NCBI GenBank assembly: GCA_021799875.1
Contig: JAJYZP010000005.1
Span: 1-64,000 of the forward strand
Direction: 5' to 3'
Length of the DNA stretch: 64,000 bases
From: Actinomycetes bacterium
GTDB lineage: Bacteria > Actinomycetota > Acidimicrobiia > Acidimicrobiales > Acidimicrobiaceae
Shown: piece by piece, positions 7,649 to 17,561 of the stretch
Layout of the letters: every line of letters begins with the position of its first letter
How positions within the stretch are numbered: position 1 is the first letter of the stretch
Made by a program: the position numbers and the translations under genes
Notes under the pieces: model-generated
Databases searched by the model: none
What the model was told of the DNA's origin: nothing
Seen by the model: only the letters and a program-made list of their open reading frames with translations

Positions 7649-9340
7649 GTGTTTCGCTTCCCAAAGGCCATTCGCTTGTGGTGCCTAGTAGCGCTCCTCG
7701 AGAGCGTCTACTTGGTTTGGCTTGGTCCGCTCGGGGTTGATATCTGGGCCCACACGTACTATTTGTCATTGCTAGAGCGGGGCCGGCTAGACCTCTGGAA
7801 CTTTCGCTGGTATAGCGGTTCGTACGTTTTCGTTGGATACGGGATTCTCCCGTATCTCCTTGCCCTTGTCTTGACATTAAAAGGGGTGGAGTTTCTATCA
7901 ATAGCGCTGACAGTCATCGCAGCTTTAGAGGTTGGCCGAAGGCTGCAGCATCGTGTTGGCTGGGCGGGACCAGTGCTTGTGGCGGTGACCTTTCCGCTGA
8001 CAACAATGAGCGGTGCGCTCCCGTATCTGTGTGCGGTAGCGCTCTGCAGCTTGGCATTCGTAGCTGTTCTGGCTCGTCGACGTGTTGTATTTGCTGGGTG
8101 TGTGATTGCTGGTGTGCTCTGCTCTGCTCTTGCGATAGCTTTTTTTGGGCTTATCCTTCTGGCACTTTTAATCTCTGAATGTGCAGTGGTGGACGACGTC
8201 GGAAAATTGCGACGATTTATCGCCGACATGGCTCACGCTTCTCTGCGCTTCTACGTGCTTGTAGTACTAGCCGCATTAGCTCTGTTTGGCCTGGTCGATC
8301 GCGCTTTTCCGACGGGTGGTCGCTACCCCTTCTTCGTCTCAGATCTCCTCATGATTATCGTTATCTCGGGGCTCGTGGTTGCATCACTCTTTGTGGCTCC
8401 TCTCTCTCTCGACCCAACGCTTCGACGAGCGCTCCTAGCGGGTTCGGTACTCTACGCCGCATCGTCGTTGGTCCTCTTTTTCATACCGAGCCCCGTTGGG
8501 GCGAATCTGTCGCGTCTCTCGGAGTTCGGACTCCCTCTGCTTGGCCTCCTGATGGTCGGTGTGACGCGTAAGGGGTCGCAGGCGACGAAGGGGAGGAGTA
8601 TCCGACCTGCAGCGATCTTCTGTCTACTTGCACTGGTGGTAGTGGTCGTACCTTGGAGTTTTACCTCCGTTGATGGCCCATTGTTTAACCCCAGTGCAGC
8701 GCGGACTGGACGTGCGAGCTACTGGAGTGGTGCTACTGCTTACCTTGCTTCGCACCTTCAGAGTGGACAGCGGGTTGAGCTCGTCGATCCAGCTTCTCAT
8801 TCCGGTGACTACTTTTTAGCGCACGCAGGTATCTCGCTGGTTCGGGGTTGGTTTCGTCAAGACGATTTTCCTCTGAACGAGACGCTCTACTCACCTACGC
8901 TGTCAGCAGTACAGTACCTTCATTTTTTGCGGACACGAGCTGTCTCTTTTGTCGTCCTTCCAGGTGGACCGTATGATTTCTCTTCGCAACGAGAAGCGGC
9001 TATTGTCTCGCAGCATCCATCTGGACTTCGGCTCGTTTGGCGAAGAGGGTCGGTCGAAGTTTTTGCTGTTCGCCAGACAGACCCACTCATTTCAGGAGGC
9101 ACAGTACTCGTGCTCCACCAGAGCACTCTGACCGTACGACTCGTGGGTCGCACTACCCACCTGATCCGAATTAACTACTCGCCCTATCTCGTACCGTCGC
9201 AGGGCTGTCTCGAACGAGTTGGACCGGGCCTCATGCGATGGGTTGGGGCCGCTGGCGGCGATCGGACAATCTCTTTCAACCTCTCGTTCGAACGGATACT
9301 TACCGAGAGTGTGGTCCCCGCAAGTCGAACCTGTTCCTAA
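7649..9340 (+). CDS. Large polytopic membrane protein of unknown function (GT-C-like layout)
   Basis: 563 residues. About ten hydrophobic segments occupy the first 340 residues, followed by a soluble C-terminal part of roughly 220 residues that looks beta-rich. The N-terminus has GVDIWAHTYYLSLLERGRL followed by the W/Y-rich NFRWYSGSYVFVGYG; an acidic residue in the first external loop plus W/Y-rich loops is the layout of GT-C fold glycosyltransferases and YfhO-like proteins. I do not recognise a specific family. GTG start at 7649. It lies between the carotenoid cyclase genes and dxs, so a role in modifying an isoprenoid or a polyprenyl-linked sugar is possible but unproven. Confidence 0.6.
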   Translation: MFRFPKAIRLWCLVALLESVYLVWLGPLGVDIWAHTYYLSLLERGRLDLWNFRWYSGSYVFVGYGILPYLLALVLTLKGVEFLSIALTVIAALEVGRRLQHRVGWAGPVLVAVTFPLTTMSGALPYLCAVALCSLAFVAVLARRRVVFAGCVIAGVLCSALAIAFFGLILLALLISECAVVDDVGKLRRFIADMAHASLRFYVLVVLAALALFGLVDRAFPTGGRYPFFVSDLLMIIVISGLVVASLFVAPLSLDPTLRRALLAGSVLYAASSLVLFFIPSPVGANLSRLSEFGLPLLGLLMVGVTRKGSQATKGRSIRPAAIFCLLALVVVVVPWSFTSVDGPLFNPSAARTGRASYWSGATAYLASHLQSGQRVELVDPASHSGDYFLAHAGISLVRGWFRQDDFPLNETLYSPTLSAVQYLHFLRTRAVSFVVLPGGPYDFSSQREAAIVSQHPSGLRLVWRRGSVEVFAVRQTDPLISGGTVLVLHQSTLTVRLVGRTTHLIRINYSPYLVPSQGCLERVGPGLMRWVGAAGGDRTISFNLSFERILTESVVPASRTCS

Positions 9341-9448
9341 GAGGCTTCGATGAGACAAACCCAACAAGGTCAGAATTGGTCTTAGAATTGTGGAAGGTTT
9401 CTCCGCCGAACTCGTTGCAACGGTGGAACGGGCGATTGGAGTGCATGT

Positions 9449-11398
9449 ATGTGGCTTGAGCAGTTGAGCTCCCCGGACGATCTAGCTGCGCTCTCGTATG
9501 CAGAACTTGACGAACTGAGCGAAGAGATTCGGACCTTCATCATCGATGTCGTTTCCAGCCATGGTGGCCACCTTGGCTCAAATCTTGGTGCAGTTGAGTT
9601 GACCATTGCGCTCCATCGAATCTTTCACTCACCGCGAGATGTCATCTTGTTCGACACGGGTCATCAAGCATACGTTCACAAGCTCCTCACTGGTCGAAGC
9701 AAGGATTTCGAGTCGCTTCGACGCTCCGGTGGTCTCTCAGGATACCCAAATCGCCGGGAATCAGAGCACGATTGGATTGAAAACTCACATGCCTCGACAG
9801 CTCTGAGCTATGCCTATGGGCTTGCTGCCTCGCTTCGGCTCGGTCGTGGTCCTCTTCCAGGCTCAACTCAAAGCGCTCGAGACCCTGGAGCTCCTCGACG
9901 AGTCGTTGCCGTAGTGGGAGATGGAGCCTTGACCGGTGGAATGGCTTACGAAGCGTTGAACAATATTGGTCACTCTCAGTCAGAGATTACGATCATTTGG
10001 AACGATAACGGTCGCTCGTATGCCCCGACGATCTCGCGCTTGTCTCAGTCGATTACGAAGATTCGGCTCCACCCTTCCTATATCCAGGCCCGGAGCCGAT
10101 TAGGTCGGATGATCTCGGAGATACCGGCCGTTGGCGGTCTTGCGTCATCGTCGTGGACGGGCCTTACCGGGGCGCTTCGTGAGGCCATCGAACCACGAGT
10201 GTTTTTTGAAGCTCTGGGCGTTCGCTACGTTGGACCGGTAGATGGTCACGATATCGCGGAGCTCGAGTATGCCTTGGAAGGCGCTTCGGGATGGTCCGGA
10301 CCGATTGTGGTTCACGTCCTCACGCAAAAGGGTCGCGGATATGGACCGGCAGAGGATGACGAAATCAACTGCATGCATGATTTGAAGGCTCCTCAAGTTA
10401 CCAAGGTCGTCGATGGAGAGCCGCTTCGTTCGTTCACGGAAGAGTTTTCCAAGTCCCTGATTGCGCTCGCACAGCAGCGCCCTGAAGTCGTTGCAATCAC
10501 TGCGGCGATGCCTGGTCCGACCGGCCTCTTGGCGTTTGCCGAGCAGTTTCCCGACCGGTTCTTTGACGTCGGCATAGCAGAACAGCACGCTGCCACAAGC
10601 GCTGCTGGTATGGCAATGGGTGGCCTGCGACCTGTTGTGGCAATCTATTCGACTTTTCTCTCGAGGGCTTTCGATCAAATCAATCTGGATGTTGGACTGC
10701 ATGGTTCACCCGTAGTATTTGCGATCGATCGTGCTGGAGTCACTGGCGAGGATGGACCGTCGCATCACGGGGTGCTTGATATTGTGCAGATGCTCTCGAT
10801 CCCGAATATGGTGGTCTTTGCTCCTTCCTCAACGGACGAGGTTGGTGAGATGCTCCGCACTGCTCTAGAGCTACCAGGTCCGAGCTCCATTCGATTTCCC
10901 AAAACTCCGGGCCTCAAACGGATTGCGGGCGAGATTGGTTCGGGGTGCAATGCGCGGAAGATACTCGCAAATGGTGGTCGTTTAGCGGTTGTTGGCGTTG
11001 GAAAGATGGTTGCTCCAGCGTATGAAGTCGTGCTCGGACTCGTTGAGGACTCAGTTCCCGTCGACCTTTGGGATCCACGCTGTCTGCAGCCTCTTGACTC
11101 TGCTATGCTCGATGAACTCTCTAGCGCCTCCTTGGTGGTCACGATCGAGGATGGCTTAGTGCACGGCGGAGCTGGTGAGCACGTAGCGTCCTGTCTGCGA
11201 AGTCGTCGGCAGAATATCGTTGTGGTGAATCTCGGTCTGCCAACGTCGTTTCTACCGCATGGGAATGCTGATGCCCTGTTGGCAGAGTTGGGACTTGATG
11301 TTGAAGGAATCCGTGCAACGATCACGGCACATTGGAAGGTTGTCGAAGCATCTTCGGTGGGCTTAGGAGATGCCATCGAGCGCACGTGGGACGTGTGA
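9449..11398 (+). CDS. dxs: 1-deoxy-D-xylulose-5-phosphate synthase
   Basis: 649-residue transketolase-like enzyme of expected length. GGHLGSNLGAVELTIALH and the ThDP motif GDGALTGGMAYEALNNIG are present (N- and middle-domain signatures), with the catalytic-region DVGIAEQHA and GPSHHGVLDI. DXS condenses pyruvate with glyceraldehyde-3-phosphate, the first step of the MEP pathway that feeds IPP/DMAPP to the neighbouring prenyltransferase and carotenoid genes. ATG at 9449. An insert rich in P, S and R near residues 133-150 (between LRLGRGPLPG and the ThDP motif) is longer than in typical DXS. TAGAAT near 9384 could be a -10 box, giving its own promoter. Confidence 0.95.
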   Translation: MWLEQLSSPDDLAALSYAELDELSEEIRTFIIDVVSSHGGHLGSNLGAVELTIALHRIFHSPRDVILFDTGHQAYVHKLLTGRSKDFESLRRSGGLSGYPNRRESEHDWIENSHASTALSYAYGLAASLRLGRGPLPGSTQSARDPGAPRRVVAVVGDGALTGGMAYEALNNIGHSQSEITIIWNDNGRSYAPTISRLSQSITKIRLHPSYIQARSRLGRMISEIPAVGGLASSSWTGLTGALREAIEPRVFFEALGVRYVGPVDGHDIAELEYALEGASGWSGPIVVHVLTQKGRGYGPAEDDEINCMHDLKAPQVTKVVDGEPLRSFTEEFSKSLIALAQQRPEVVAITAAMPGPTGLLAFAEQFPDRFFDVGIAEQHAATSAAGMAMGGLRPVVAIYSTFLSRAFDQINLDVGLHGSPVVFAIDRAGVTGEDGPSHHGVLDIVQMLSIPNMVVFAPSSTDEVGEMLRTALELPGPSSIRFPKTPGLKRIAGEIGSGCNARKILANGGRLAVVGVGKMVAPAYEVVLGLVEDSVPVDLWDPRCLQPLDSAMLDELSSASLVVTIEDGLVHGGAGEHVASCLRSRRQNIVVVNLGLPTSFLPHGNADALLAELGLDVEGIRATITAHWKVVEASSVGLGDAIERTWDV

Positions 11399-11610
11399 TC
11401 TCCTGTGGCTATTCTTGCGCAAGAGCGGCGACCAGACTCGGGACCTATGTAAGAGAGCGTGGCGAGTACTCGGGCGTTTGACCTGGTGGGTAGGACGCTT
11501 GTTCGAGTCGATAGTGCCTGAGCGTTCTCCCTCCGGGGTGGGGTTCTCATGGGACTCGATCGCAGTCTTCTGTGGACTCGTAGCCTGGTCGATACCTGGA
11601 GTTGGGTTCT

Positions 11611-12369
11611 TTATTGAAAAAGAGAGTCGGTCTCCTCGGGCTTTGTTATGAGCTCGGGCCAGTCGTTGCGAACCGAATTAACTCGAGGATCGGCCTCTTG
11701 GGCTCGCAGTGGAAGCGGTCGAGCGAGGTGCTCGAGGAGCAGAGGTTGAATCGGTTTGCCGTGCTCACCGATCCAAAGTGGGAGGGTCTCGGGAGTAAGC
11801 ACGACCGGCTGTCGATCATGGATAGATCTGAGGTTCTCGTGTGCTGCGGTAGTGAGGGTTGCAAACTCTTGCTCTCCCGTTTCGTGATTGGTACGTGAGA
11901 TGGCGGCTAAAAGGAGTATCGGCGAGGTTGGGTCGCTGATGAAGTACGGTTTCTTACTCGGCTCCACCGTCAAGCGCTGCCACTCGTAGTAACCGTTTGC
12001 AGGAACTACTTTGCGACCTTTGAGGAAGGCGGAGCGGAAGAACGATTTGCTCGCGATTGTTTCAATTCGAGCATTGATCGGCCTGAGCGATCCTCCTCCA
12101 CTTCCGGCTCTGCTTTGGTGCAAGCCCCAGCGTAGGGTACACGATTGGAGCTGTCGGTTTTGGTTGCCGATGCTCTCCGGCAGCGGTTCGAGTCCGATGA
12201 CTTGTTGCGTAGGAGCTACGTTATAGCGAGCAGGCAAGTTCACCGGTGCGCTAGAGTCGTATCCAGCTTCGTTGGACCGGATCGTTGCGAGGATCAGAGC
12301 GTATCCAGCGCTCGACAATGCATCAGAGATGTCATCCTCTGTGAGGGCTTGGACGAATCTGCCGCACAT
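11611..12369 (-). CDS. SRAP-domain protein (YedK/HMCES family)
   Basis: 252 residues starting MCGRFVQ. Cys2, exposed after Met removal, is the catalytic residue that forms a thiazolidine crosslink with abasic sites in single-stranded DNA. Further family signatures are YNVAPTQQV, NARIET, PANGYYEWQ and the late HDRQPVVL. The protein is expected to shield abasic sites in ssDNA during replication. Length fits bacterial members. It is transcribed convergently with dxs and divergently from the MFS exporter gene, with 96 bp between the two starts. Confidence 0.92.
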   Translation of the reverse strand: MCGRFVQALTEDDISDALSSAGYALILATIRSNEAGYDSSAPVNLPARYNVAPTQQVIGLEPLPESIGNQNRQLQSCTLRWGLHQSRAGSGGGSLRPINARIETIASKSFFRSAFLKGRKVVPANGYYEWQRLTVEPSKKPYFISDPTSPILLLAAISRTNHETGEQEFATLTTAAHENLRSIHDRQPVVLTPETLPLWIGEHGKPIQPLLLEHLARPLPLRAQEADPRVNSVRNDWPELITKPEETDSLFQ

Positions 12370-12465
12370 GCTCTGCAGTGTAGATCCTCAAGGGCACGAC
12401 CGTCCTGTCGAGAATGCAGGAAGAAATAGTGGAATAGTACAACTACAGCGAAGGTTGAAGCCCAT

Positions 12466-14049
12466 ATGTCGAAGCAGAACCTGAAGGTAACCTCGTCGGA
12501 GGTGAGCGCTGCCTCCGTAGATGAGGATGACCCACAGCCTCGGACCTACACCCACCGAGAGATCATGACGATTTTTTCAGGGCTGATGCTGGCGATGCTG
12601 CTTGCTGCGCTGGATCAGACGATCGTTTCGACCGCCTTACCGAGGATTGTATCGCAACTCGGCGGGGTTTCGCATCTGTCGTGGATTGTGACTGCATATC
12701 TTCTGGCATCGACGATCGTTACCCCTCTCTATGGGAAGATCTCGGATCTCTACGGTCGGAAGAGGATCTTTCAGTTCGCTATCGTCCTCTTTCTCATCGG
12801 CTCAGCTCTGAGCGGACTTTCTCAGAATGTCTATCAGCTCATTGCGTTTCGTGCGCTCCAAGGTCTTGGCGGAGGCGGACTATTCGCTCTGGCGCTAGCG
12901 ATCATCGGAGATATTGTTCCGCCGAGGGAACGTGGCCGGTACCAGGGTTACACAGGAGGAGTCTTTGCCTTTGCGAGCGTTGGTGGACCTCTGATCGGTG
13001 GTTTCTTGACCGACGCGATCTCCTGGCGGTGGATCTTCTACGTCAATATTCCAATCGGCATCGCTGCGTTGGTGGTCACCTCGGCAGTGCTGAAACTCTC
13101 TGTTCGTCGAGTCGAACACTCGGTCGACTACCTCGGTGCAGGGCTCGTTGCGGGTGGAAGCGGCGGAGTCCTACTGGTCACGGTTTGGGGAGGTGCAACG
13201 TATCCGTGGGGCTCGTGGCAGGTGATCTCTCTGTCGATCGTCAGTGTCGTACTGCTCGGTCTCTTTATTTGGCGTCAAAGTACTGCTCGAGAGCCAATTC
13301 TACCGCTGAAGCTTTTTAGGAACCGAACCTTCTCGGTCTCTTCGCTCGTCGCATTTCTCGTCGGCTTAGCGCTCTTTGGAGCGGTTATCTTTCTGCCCGA
13401 GTACCAACAGTTAGTTCTGGGCGACTCGGCTATTAAATCTGGTCTGGCGCTCACACCCCTCACGCTCGGCATCGTGGTTGGATCGGTCGGTTCAGGTCAG
13501 CTGACCACGAGAACCGGCAAATACAAAATCTTTCCTATTCTCGGTATGCCCATTTTGATCCTTGGGTTTGTGATTCTCTCTCGTCTAACTTTGACGACCT
13601 CGTACGCTCTGATGGCAGTAGCGATGGCGATCGTCGGTCTTGGACTCGGGCTCTCTATTCAGATTGTGGTGCTAGCGACCCAGAACGCCGTTGAATTCAA
13701 AGATATGGGTACAGCGACATCAGCGATTACCTTTTTCCGTAGCCTCGGTGGATCCCTTGGAACCTCTATTTTCGGGTCGATCTTGATCAATCGGCTGGCC
13801 TATAACTTCCATCGGTATCTTCCACCTTCGTCGGGAAGTTCGAAGATCTCGCCGGAGTCGCTAGCAGGAGCTTCGCAACTTAATGGTCTGTCGACAGCAG
13901 TTCGGAATGGAGTGCTGCAGAGTTTTGTGCACAGTATCGATGCAGTCTTTCTCTGGGCGGTTCCCTTCGCCGCTTTGGCCCTGATAGCAGCGATTTTCCT
14001 ACCGGAGCTTCCACTTCGAAGCCGTGGGCCTGCCGTTATGGCCGAGTAA
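12466..14049 (+). CDS. MFS drug exporter, DHA2 (EmrB/QacA) type, 14 TM
   Basis: 527-residue major facilitator. Motif A appears as GKISDLYGRKRIF, motif C-like glycine-rich segments follow, and LDQTIVSTALPRI is the D1 motif of proton-coupled DHA2 multidrug exporters. Fourteen hydrophobic segments can be counted, after a hydrophilic N-terminal tail of about 35 residues. It probably exports toxic compounds using the proton gradient; no substrate can be inferred. ATG at 12466. A second MFS gene follows 129 bp downstream on the same strand, so they may be co-transcribed. No regulator gene lies beside it. Confidence 0.88.
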   Translation: MSKQNLKVTSSEVSAASVDEDDPQPRTYTHREIMTIFSGLMLAMLLAALDQTIVSTALPRIVSQLGGVSHLSWIVTAYLLASTIVTPLYGKISDLYGRKRIFQFAIVLFLIGSALSGLSQNVYQLIAFRALQGLGGGGLFALALAIIGDIVPPRERGRYQGYTGGVFAFASVGGPLIGGFLTDAISWRWIFYVNIPIGIAALVVTSAVLKLSVRRVEHSVDYLGAGLVAGGSGGVLLVTVWGGATYPWGSWQVISLSIVSVVLLGLFIWRQSTAREPILPLKLFRNRTFSVSSLVAFLVGLALFGAVIFLPEYQQLVLGDSAIKSGLALTPLTLGIVVGSVGSGQLTTRTGKYKIFPILGMPILILGFVILSRLTLTTSYALMAVAMAIVGLGLGLSIQIVVLATQNAVEFKDMGTATSAITFFRSLGGSLGTSIFGSILINRLAYNFHRYLPPSSGSSKISPESLAGASQLNGLSTAVRNGVLQSFVHSIDAVFLWAVPFAALALIAAIFLPELPLRSRGPAVMAE

Positions 14050-14178
14050 GGCGATTCACGTAATGAAGACTGTCGGTCGTCACTTTTCGCTTTGCGGGTG
14101 TAGCGGTGGTGCGAATTTCCTAACGAGCTACCTTTTGGATGGACGAGCTCGTTCAGTAGTCATGTTTGAGGATGTCCG

Positions 14179-15429
14179 GTGCGGCTAACGAGCGTTCTTC
14201 GACGGATGTTTAGCTCCTTGGCAACGAGAAACTTTAGAATCTATCTCATCGGTCAAGTGATCTCGAACACCGGTACCTGGATGCAGTCGATTGCGATGAG
14301 CTGGCTCGTAATACGTGTGACGGGATCTGGAGTGGACTTGGGCCTGGTCTCGGCGGCTTCGTTCCTACCGGTTTTAATCTTTGGGACCTTTGCGGGCGTG
14401 GTCGTTGATCGCTTTCCGCGCAGGACCATTCTGCTGATCACTCAGAGCCTGTTCTTGCTGCAGGCGCTTGGATTTTTTGTCCTTACCTACAGTGGCTCGA
14501 TCAAATTGTGGATGATATTCGCACTGTCTCTCTTTTTTGGAGCGGTAAATACCGTTGACCCCACGGCTCGACAGAGCTTCGTAGAACAGCTGGCAGGACG
14601 AGATCGACTTCAAAATGCCGTGAGCCTCAACTCGGTGACCTTCAACGCTTCTCGTGCTGTCGGTCCTGCGATAGCGGGCATCTTGATTCTGACCGTCGGA
14701 CTCTCCTATGCCTTTCTCTTCAACGCAATCTCATTCATTGCGGTAATCGTTGCTCTTTTTGCGCTTCGCAAGAGTGAGATGTATCCCTATCAGCCTCAAG
14801 TGCGGAGCAAGGGCCAGGTTCGTGAAGGACTGGCATACGTTCGAGAGCACTCCATCTTGGCGGTTACGCTGATCGGTATCTTCCTCGTTGGCACACTGGC
14901 ATACAACTTCAACGTGACTTTGCCGCTTCTTGCGAAGTATACGTTTCACGGAAATGCCGGGACTTTGTCGCTGCTCACTTCTTGTTTTGGAGTAGGTGCG
15001 ATCGCTGGCGGCCTCTGGACGGCACTTGCCGCGGATGCGAAGCTCGCCCGACTGGCAAAACTTGCTGCGGTCTTCGCTCTGGCCATGCTCGGGCTCACGA
15101 TCTCTCCCAATGTGTGGCTCGCTTCCGGTGCACTGTTGTTGATGGGAGCCTTCTCGCTCGCTTTCATAGCTCAAGCGAACTCGCTCTTACAGCTGAACTC
15201 CGAGCCGGCCTTGCGGGGTCGAGTTATGGCGCTATATTCCGTGGGATTTCTCGGAAGCACCCCGATTGGCTCGCCGATCATTGGTTGGGTGGCTCAAACC
15301 TATGGGGTCCGGTGGTCCCTCTTGCTCGGCGTGCTCTCGATCGCAGCGACGGCCTGGCTCTTTCATCTTTGGGCCGTGAGGAAGAGGGTCGCTACTCTCG
15401 GTGTCGTTGAGGCCACCACGATCAGCTAG
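14179..15429 (+). CDS. MFS transporter, EntS/MFS_3 type
   Basis: 416-residue permease with about 12 membrane segments. FRIYLIGQVISNTGTWMQSI and VDRFPRRTILLITQ are typical of the enterobactin-exporter (EntS-like) MFS subgroup. GTG start at 14179 has GAGGA about 7 nt upstream; ATG at 14206 is an alternative that removes nine residues. Function as an efflux permease is inferred from family only. It ends at 15429 with no gene close behind, followed by nearly 800 bp of apparently non-coding DNA. Confidence 0.85.
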   Translation: MRLTSVLRRMFSSLATRNFRIYLIGQVISNTGTWMQSIAMSWLVIRVTGSGVDLGLVSAASFLPVLIFGTFAGVVVDRFPRRTILLITQSLFLLQALGFFVLTYSGSIKLWMIFALSLFFGAVNTVDPTARQSFVEQLAGRDRLQNAVSLNSVTFNASRAVGPAIAGILILTVGLSYAFLFNAISFIAVIVALFALRKSEMYPYQPQVRSKGQVREGLAYVREHSILAVTLIGIFLVGTLAYNFNVTLPLLAKYTFHGNAGTLSLLTSCFGVGAIAGGLWTALAADAKLARLAKLAAVFALAMLGLTISPNVWLASGALLLMGAFSLAFIAQANSLLQLNSEPALRGRVMALYSVGFLGSTPIGSPIIGWVAQTYGVRWSLLLGVLSIAATAWLFHLWAVRKRVATLGVVEATTIS

Positions 15430-16217
15430 CTCTCCGAGCGTTCCTCGGCGTTCTAAGCTGCTCGTGAAGGCGCTGCACTTTTGCTTTGCAAGTGAGGGTG
15501 GACGAAAAGTCGAAGTTCTGCGTAGTCCTGAGTCGATCTGTTTGGACGTTAAACCTGGGTGAGTAGGGGGACTCTCAGTGTCCTACCTACCGTAATACCT
15601 CGATGTCTTGAGGTTACGGTTCCCTCTGTCATGACAGGTTGTCTCGTTGGGTGGCGAAGCGTGAAAAGGAGTCTGCCTTCGCCCTGGTTGCTTTGTGGGC
15701 TTGTGACGAAGTGTGGTACGAGAACCATGGGGTTGATCGAGAGTAAAGGATCGTCGAGGTCATGTGGAGTGCACCGGTATGCTTGAAAGAGCGGTGCTTC
15801 TCGTTGACGAGTCCGATCTCAGTGCGTTCTGGCGCTCGCGTTGAGGTCGGGGTGACTGAATACCCAAGTATTGTGGCACCGACCGGATAACGGGAGGCAT
15901 CGTATCGATGAATGAAGATTTAAGTTTCGGTAAATACTTCTAGAGTCACCGGTCTCTCCATTTAAGTTGTGGTGAGAAGTGCGCTCCCTTCGGTTCGCAG
16001 GGATGTACGAGCGTGGCAGAGCGGTGCTCTGGCTGCACGGTCATTCGTGGCCTTGTCCTGCGTTTGACTACCGTCGTGACAGCAGGGAACCTGCTCGTGC
16101 AAGCGAGACTTGTGGCTATGTGATACCTCGCCCCTCTACGACGAGCGGGCCTTGTTTGGCTTGTGTATGAGGTAGCCTCGTGGTGAAGAACAAGCGAGCA
16201 AGCAGGGGTCGAACGAG
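15430..16217. other. Long intergenic stretch, no convincing gene
   Basis: No frame here has a good start, SD and family-like sequence together. An imperfect hairpin (11-bp stem with a 2-nt bulge) joins 15589-15601 with 15610-15620, and a GTCATGAC palindrome follows near 15628. Short protein-like stretches occur in shifting frames (for example CDEVWYENHGVDRE ending at a TAA near 15746, and MLERAVLLVDESDLSAF near 15780), which could be remnants of decayed genes, but they are too short to name. No tRNA, RNase P, tmRNA or SRP RNA signature was seen. Confidence 0.5.
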
Positions 16218-17561
16218 TTGGTTGAGAGCAGGGAGGCGTCGCACGCGCAACCACGACCGCTTCGGATCGCCTTTCTTCTTTATCGTGGAAATCCTCACTC
16301 CGGAGGCCAAGGTGTCTACACCAAGTACCTCACCCGAGAGCTCGTTCGTCTCGGTCACTCAGTAGAAGTATTCTCTGGCCCTCCTTACCCAGAACTCGAC
16401 GAAGCGGTTCGATTGACCAAGGTCCCTTCGCTCGATCTCTATCGTGAGCCTGATCCATTTCGCGTACCGCGTCTTAGGGAGTTCCAGACGCTCGCAGATA
16501 TTTTGGAGTTTGTACTCATGTGTACCGGCGCATTTCCCGAGCCGCGCAGCTTTGGCTGGAGAGTAGCTTCAATCTTGGGACCCAGACTCGACGAGTTCGA
16601 CCTTATTCACGACAATCAATCGTTATCTTGGTCGGTGCTGCGGATGCAGTCACGGGGAATGCCGGTGGTAGCGTCGATCCATCATCCGATTACGGTTGAT
16701 CGACGCCTCGGGCTGCAGAGCGCCAGGACACTCAAAGAGACCGTTGGACTTGTGAGGTTCTATGGTTTTCTTCGGATGCAGTGTGCAGTAGCACGTCGTC
16801 TTCGGCGAATTATCACCGTCTCGCACGTTTCTTGCGCTGATATCTGCTCGGAGATGGCTGTCGATCGAAGCAATATCTCAGTTGTCCCAATTGGCGTTGA
16901 TACCGATACCTTTAGGCCACTCCCGCTGATCGAGCGCCGAAAGGGACTGATTGTGACAACGGCATCCGCCGATGTTCCGTTAAAGGGACTGCGGTATCTC
17001 GTTGAGGCAGTGCGCTTAATAAAGGGTCGAGGCGATATCGAGGTTGAGCTGAAAATTATTGGTGCTCGTCGTTCAGACAGCGAGGTTCAGCGGATCGTGG
17101 AGCGCTATGGCCTCGAAGAAGAGGTGACGTTCCTCGGGACCTTGGAGCAGTTTGAGATGGTCGAGCACTACGCAAGGGCATCGGTCGCAGTGGTTCCCTC
17201 GCTGTACGAGGGTTTTTCGCTTCCGACGATCGAGGCGATGGCGTGTGGGACGCCCTTGGTCGTAACCGATGGTGGTGCTCTGCCGGAGGTGGTGGGAGTG
17301 GGCGGAGACTGCGCACTGGTTGCGCGTGCTGGCGACGCTGAGGATCTCGCAGCCAAGATCAGCGAGGTGCTTCTTGATCCGCAGGCTGCGCTCAGTCGTG
17401 CAGCTAACGGACTGCAGCGAGTCTTTGATCGGTACTCTTGGCGAGCTGCTGCGATCGACACCGTCGCCGTCTACGAGGAGGTAATCGACTCTCACCGGTC
17501 TCGGGTCAAGGCTGAAGATCGTCTGGACGACGATGTCGATGACATTACGGGCCTGCGCTGA
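16218..17561 (+). CDS. Family 4 glycosyltransferase
   Basis: 447 residues with a GT-B fold GT4 layout. The N-terminal domain has RIAFLLYRGNPHSGGQGVY (glycine-rich acceptor loop). The C-terminal nucleotide-sugar domain has PIGVDTDTFRP and the EX7E motif in YEGFSLPTIEAMACGTPLVV. It should transfer a sugar from an NDP-sugar to a cytoplasmic acceptor. The start is TTG at 16218; no ATG or GTG lies in frame before the conserved N-terminus. Its TGA overlaps the ATG of the next methyltransferase by one base, and the toroid-protein gene follows, so the three form one operon. The acceptor is unknown. Confidence 0.85.
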   Translation: MVESREASHAQPRPLRIAFLLYRGNPHSGGQGVYTKYLTRELVRLGHSVEVFSGPPYPELDEAVRLTKVPSLDLYREPDPFRVPRLREFQTLADILEFVLMCTGAFPEPRSFGWRVASILGPRLDEFDLIHDNQSLSWSVLRMQSRGMPVVASIHHPITVDRRLGLQSARTLKETVGLVRFYGFLRMQCAVARRLRRIITVSHVSCADICSEMAVDRSNISVVPIGVDTDTFRPLPLIERRKGLIVTTASADVPLKGLRYLVEAVRLIKGRGDIEVELKIIGARRSDSEVQRIVERYGLEEEVTFLGTLEQFEMVEHYARASVAVVPSLYEGFSLPTIEAMACGTPLVVTDGGALPEVVGVGGDCALVARAGDAEDLAAKISEVLLDPQAALSRAANGLQRVFDRYSWRAAAIDTVAVYEEVIDSHRSRVKAEDRLDDDVDDITGLR

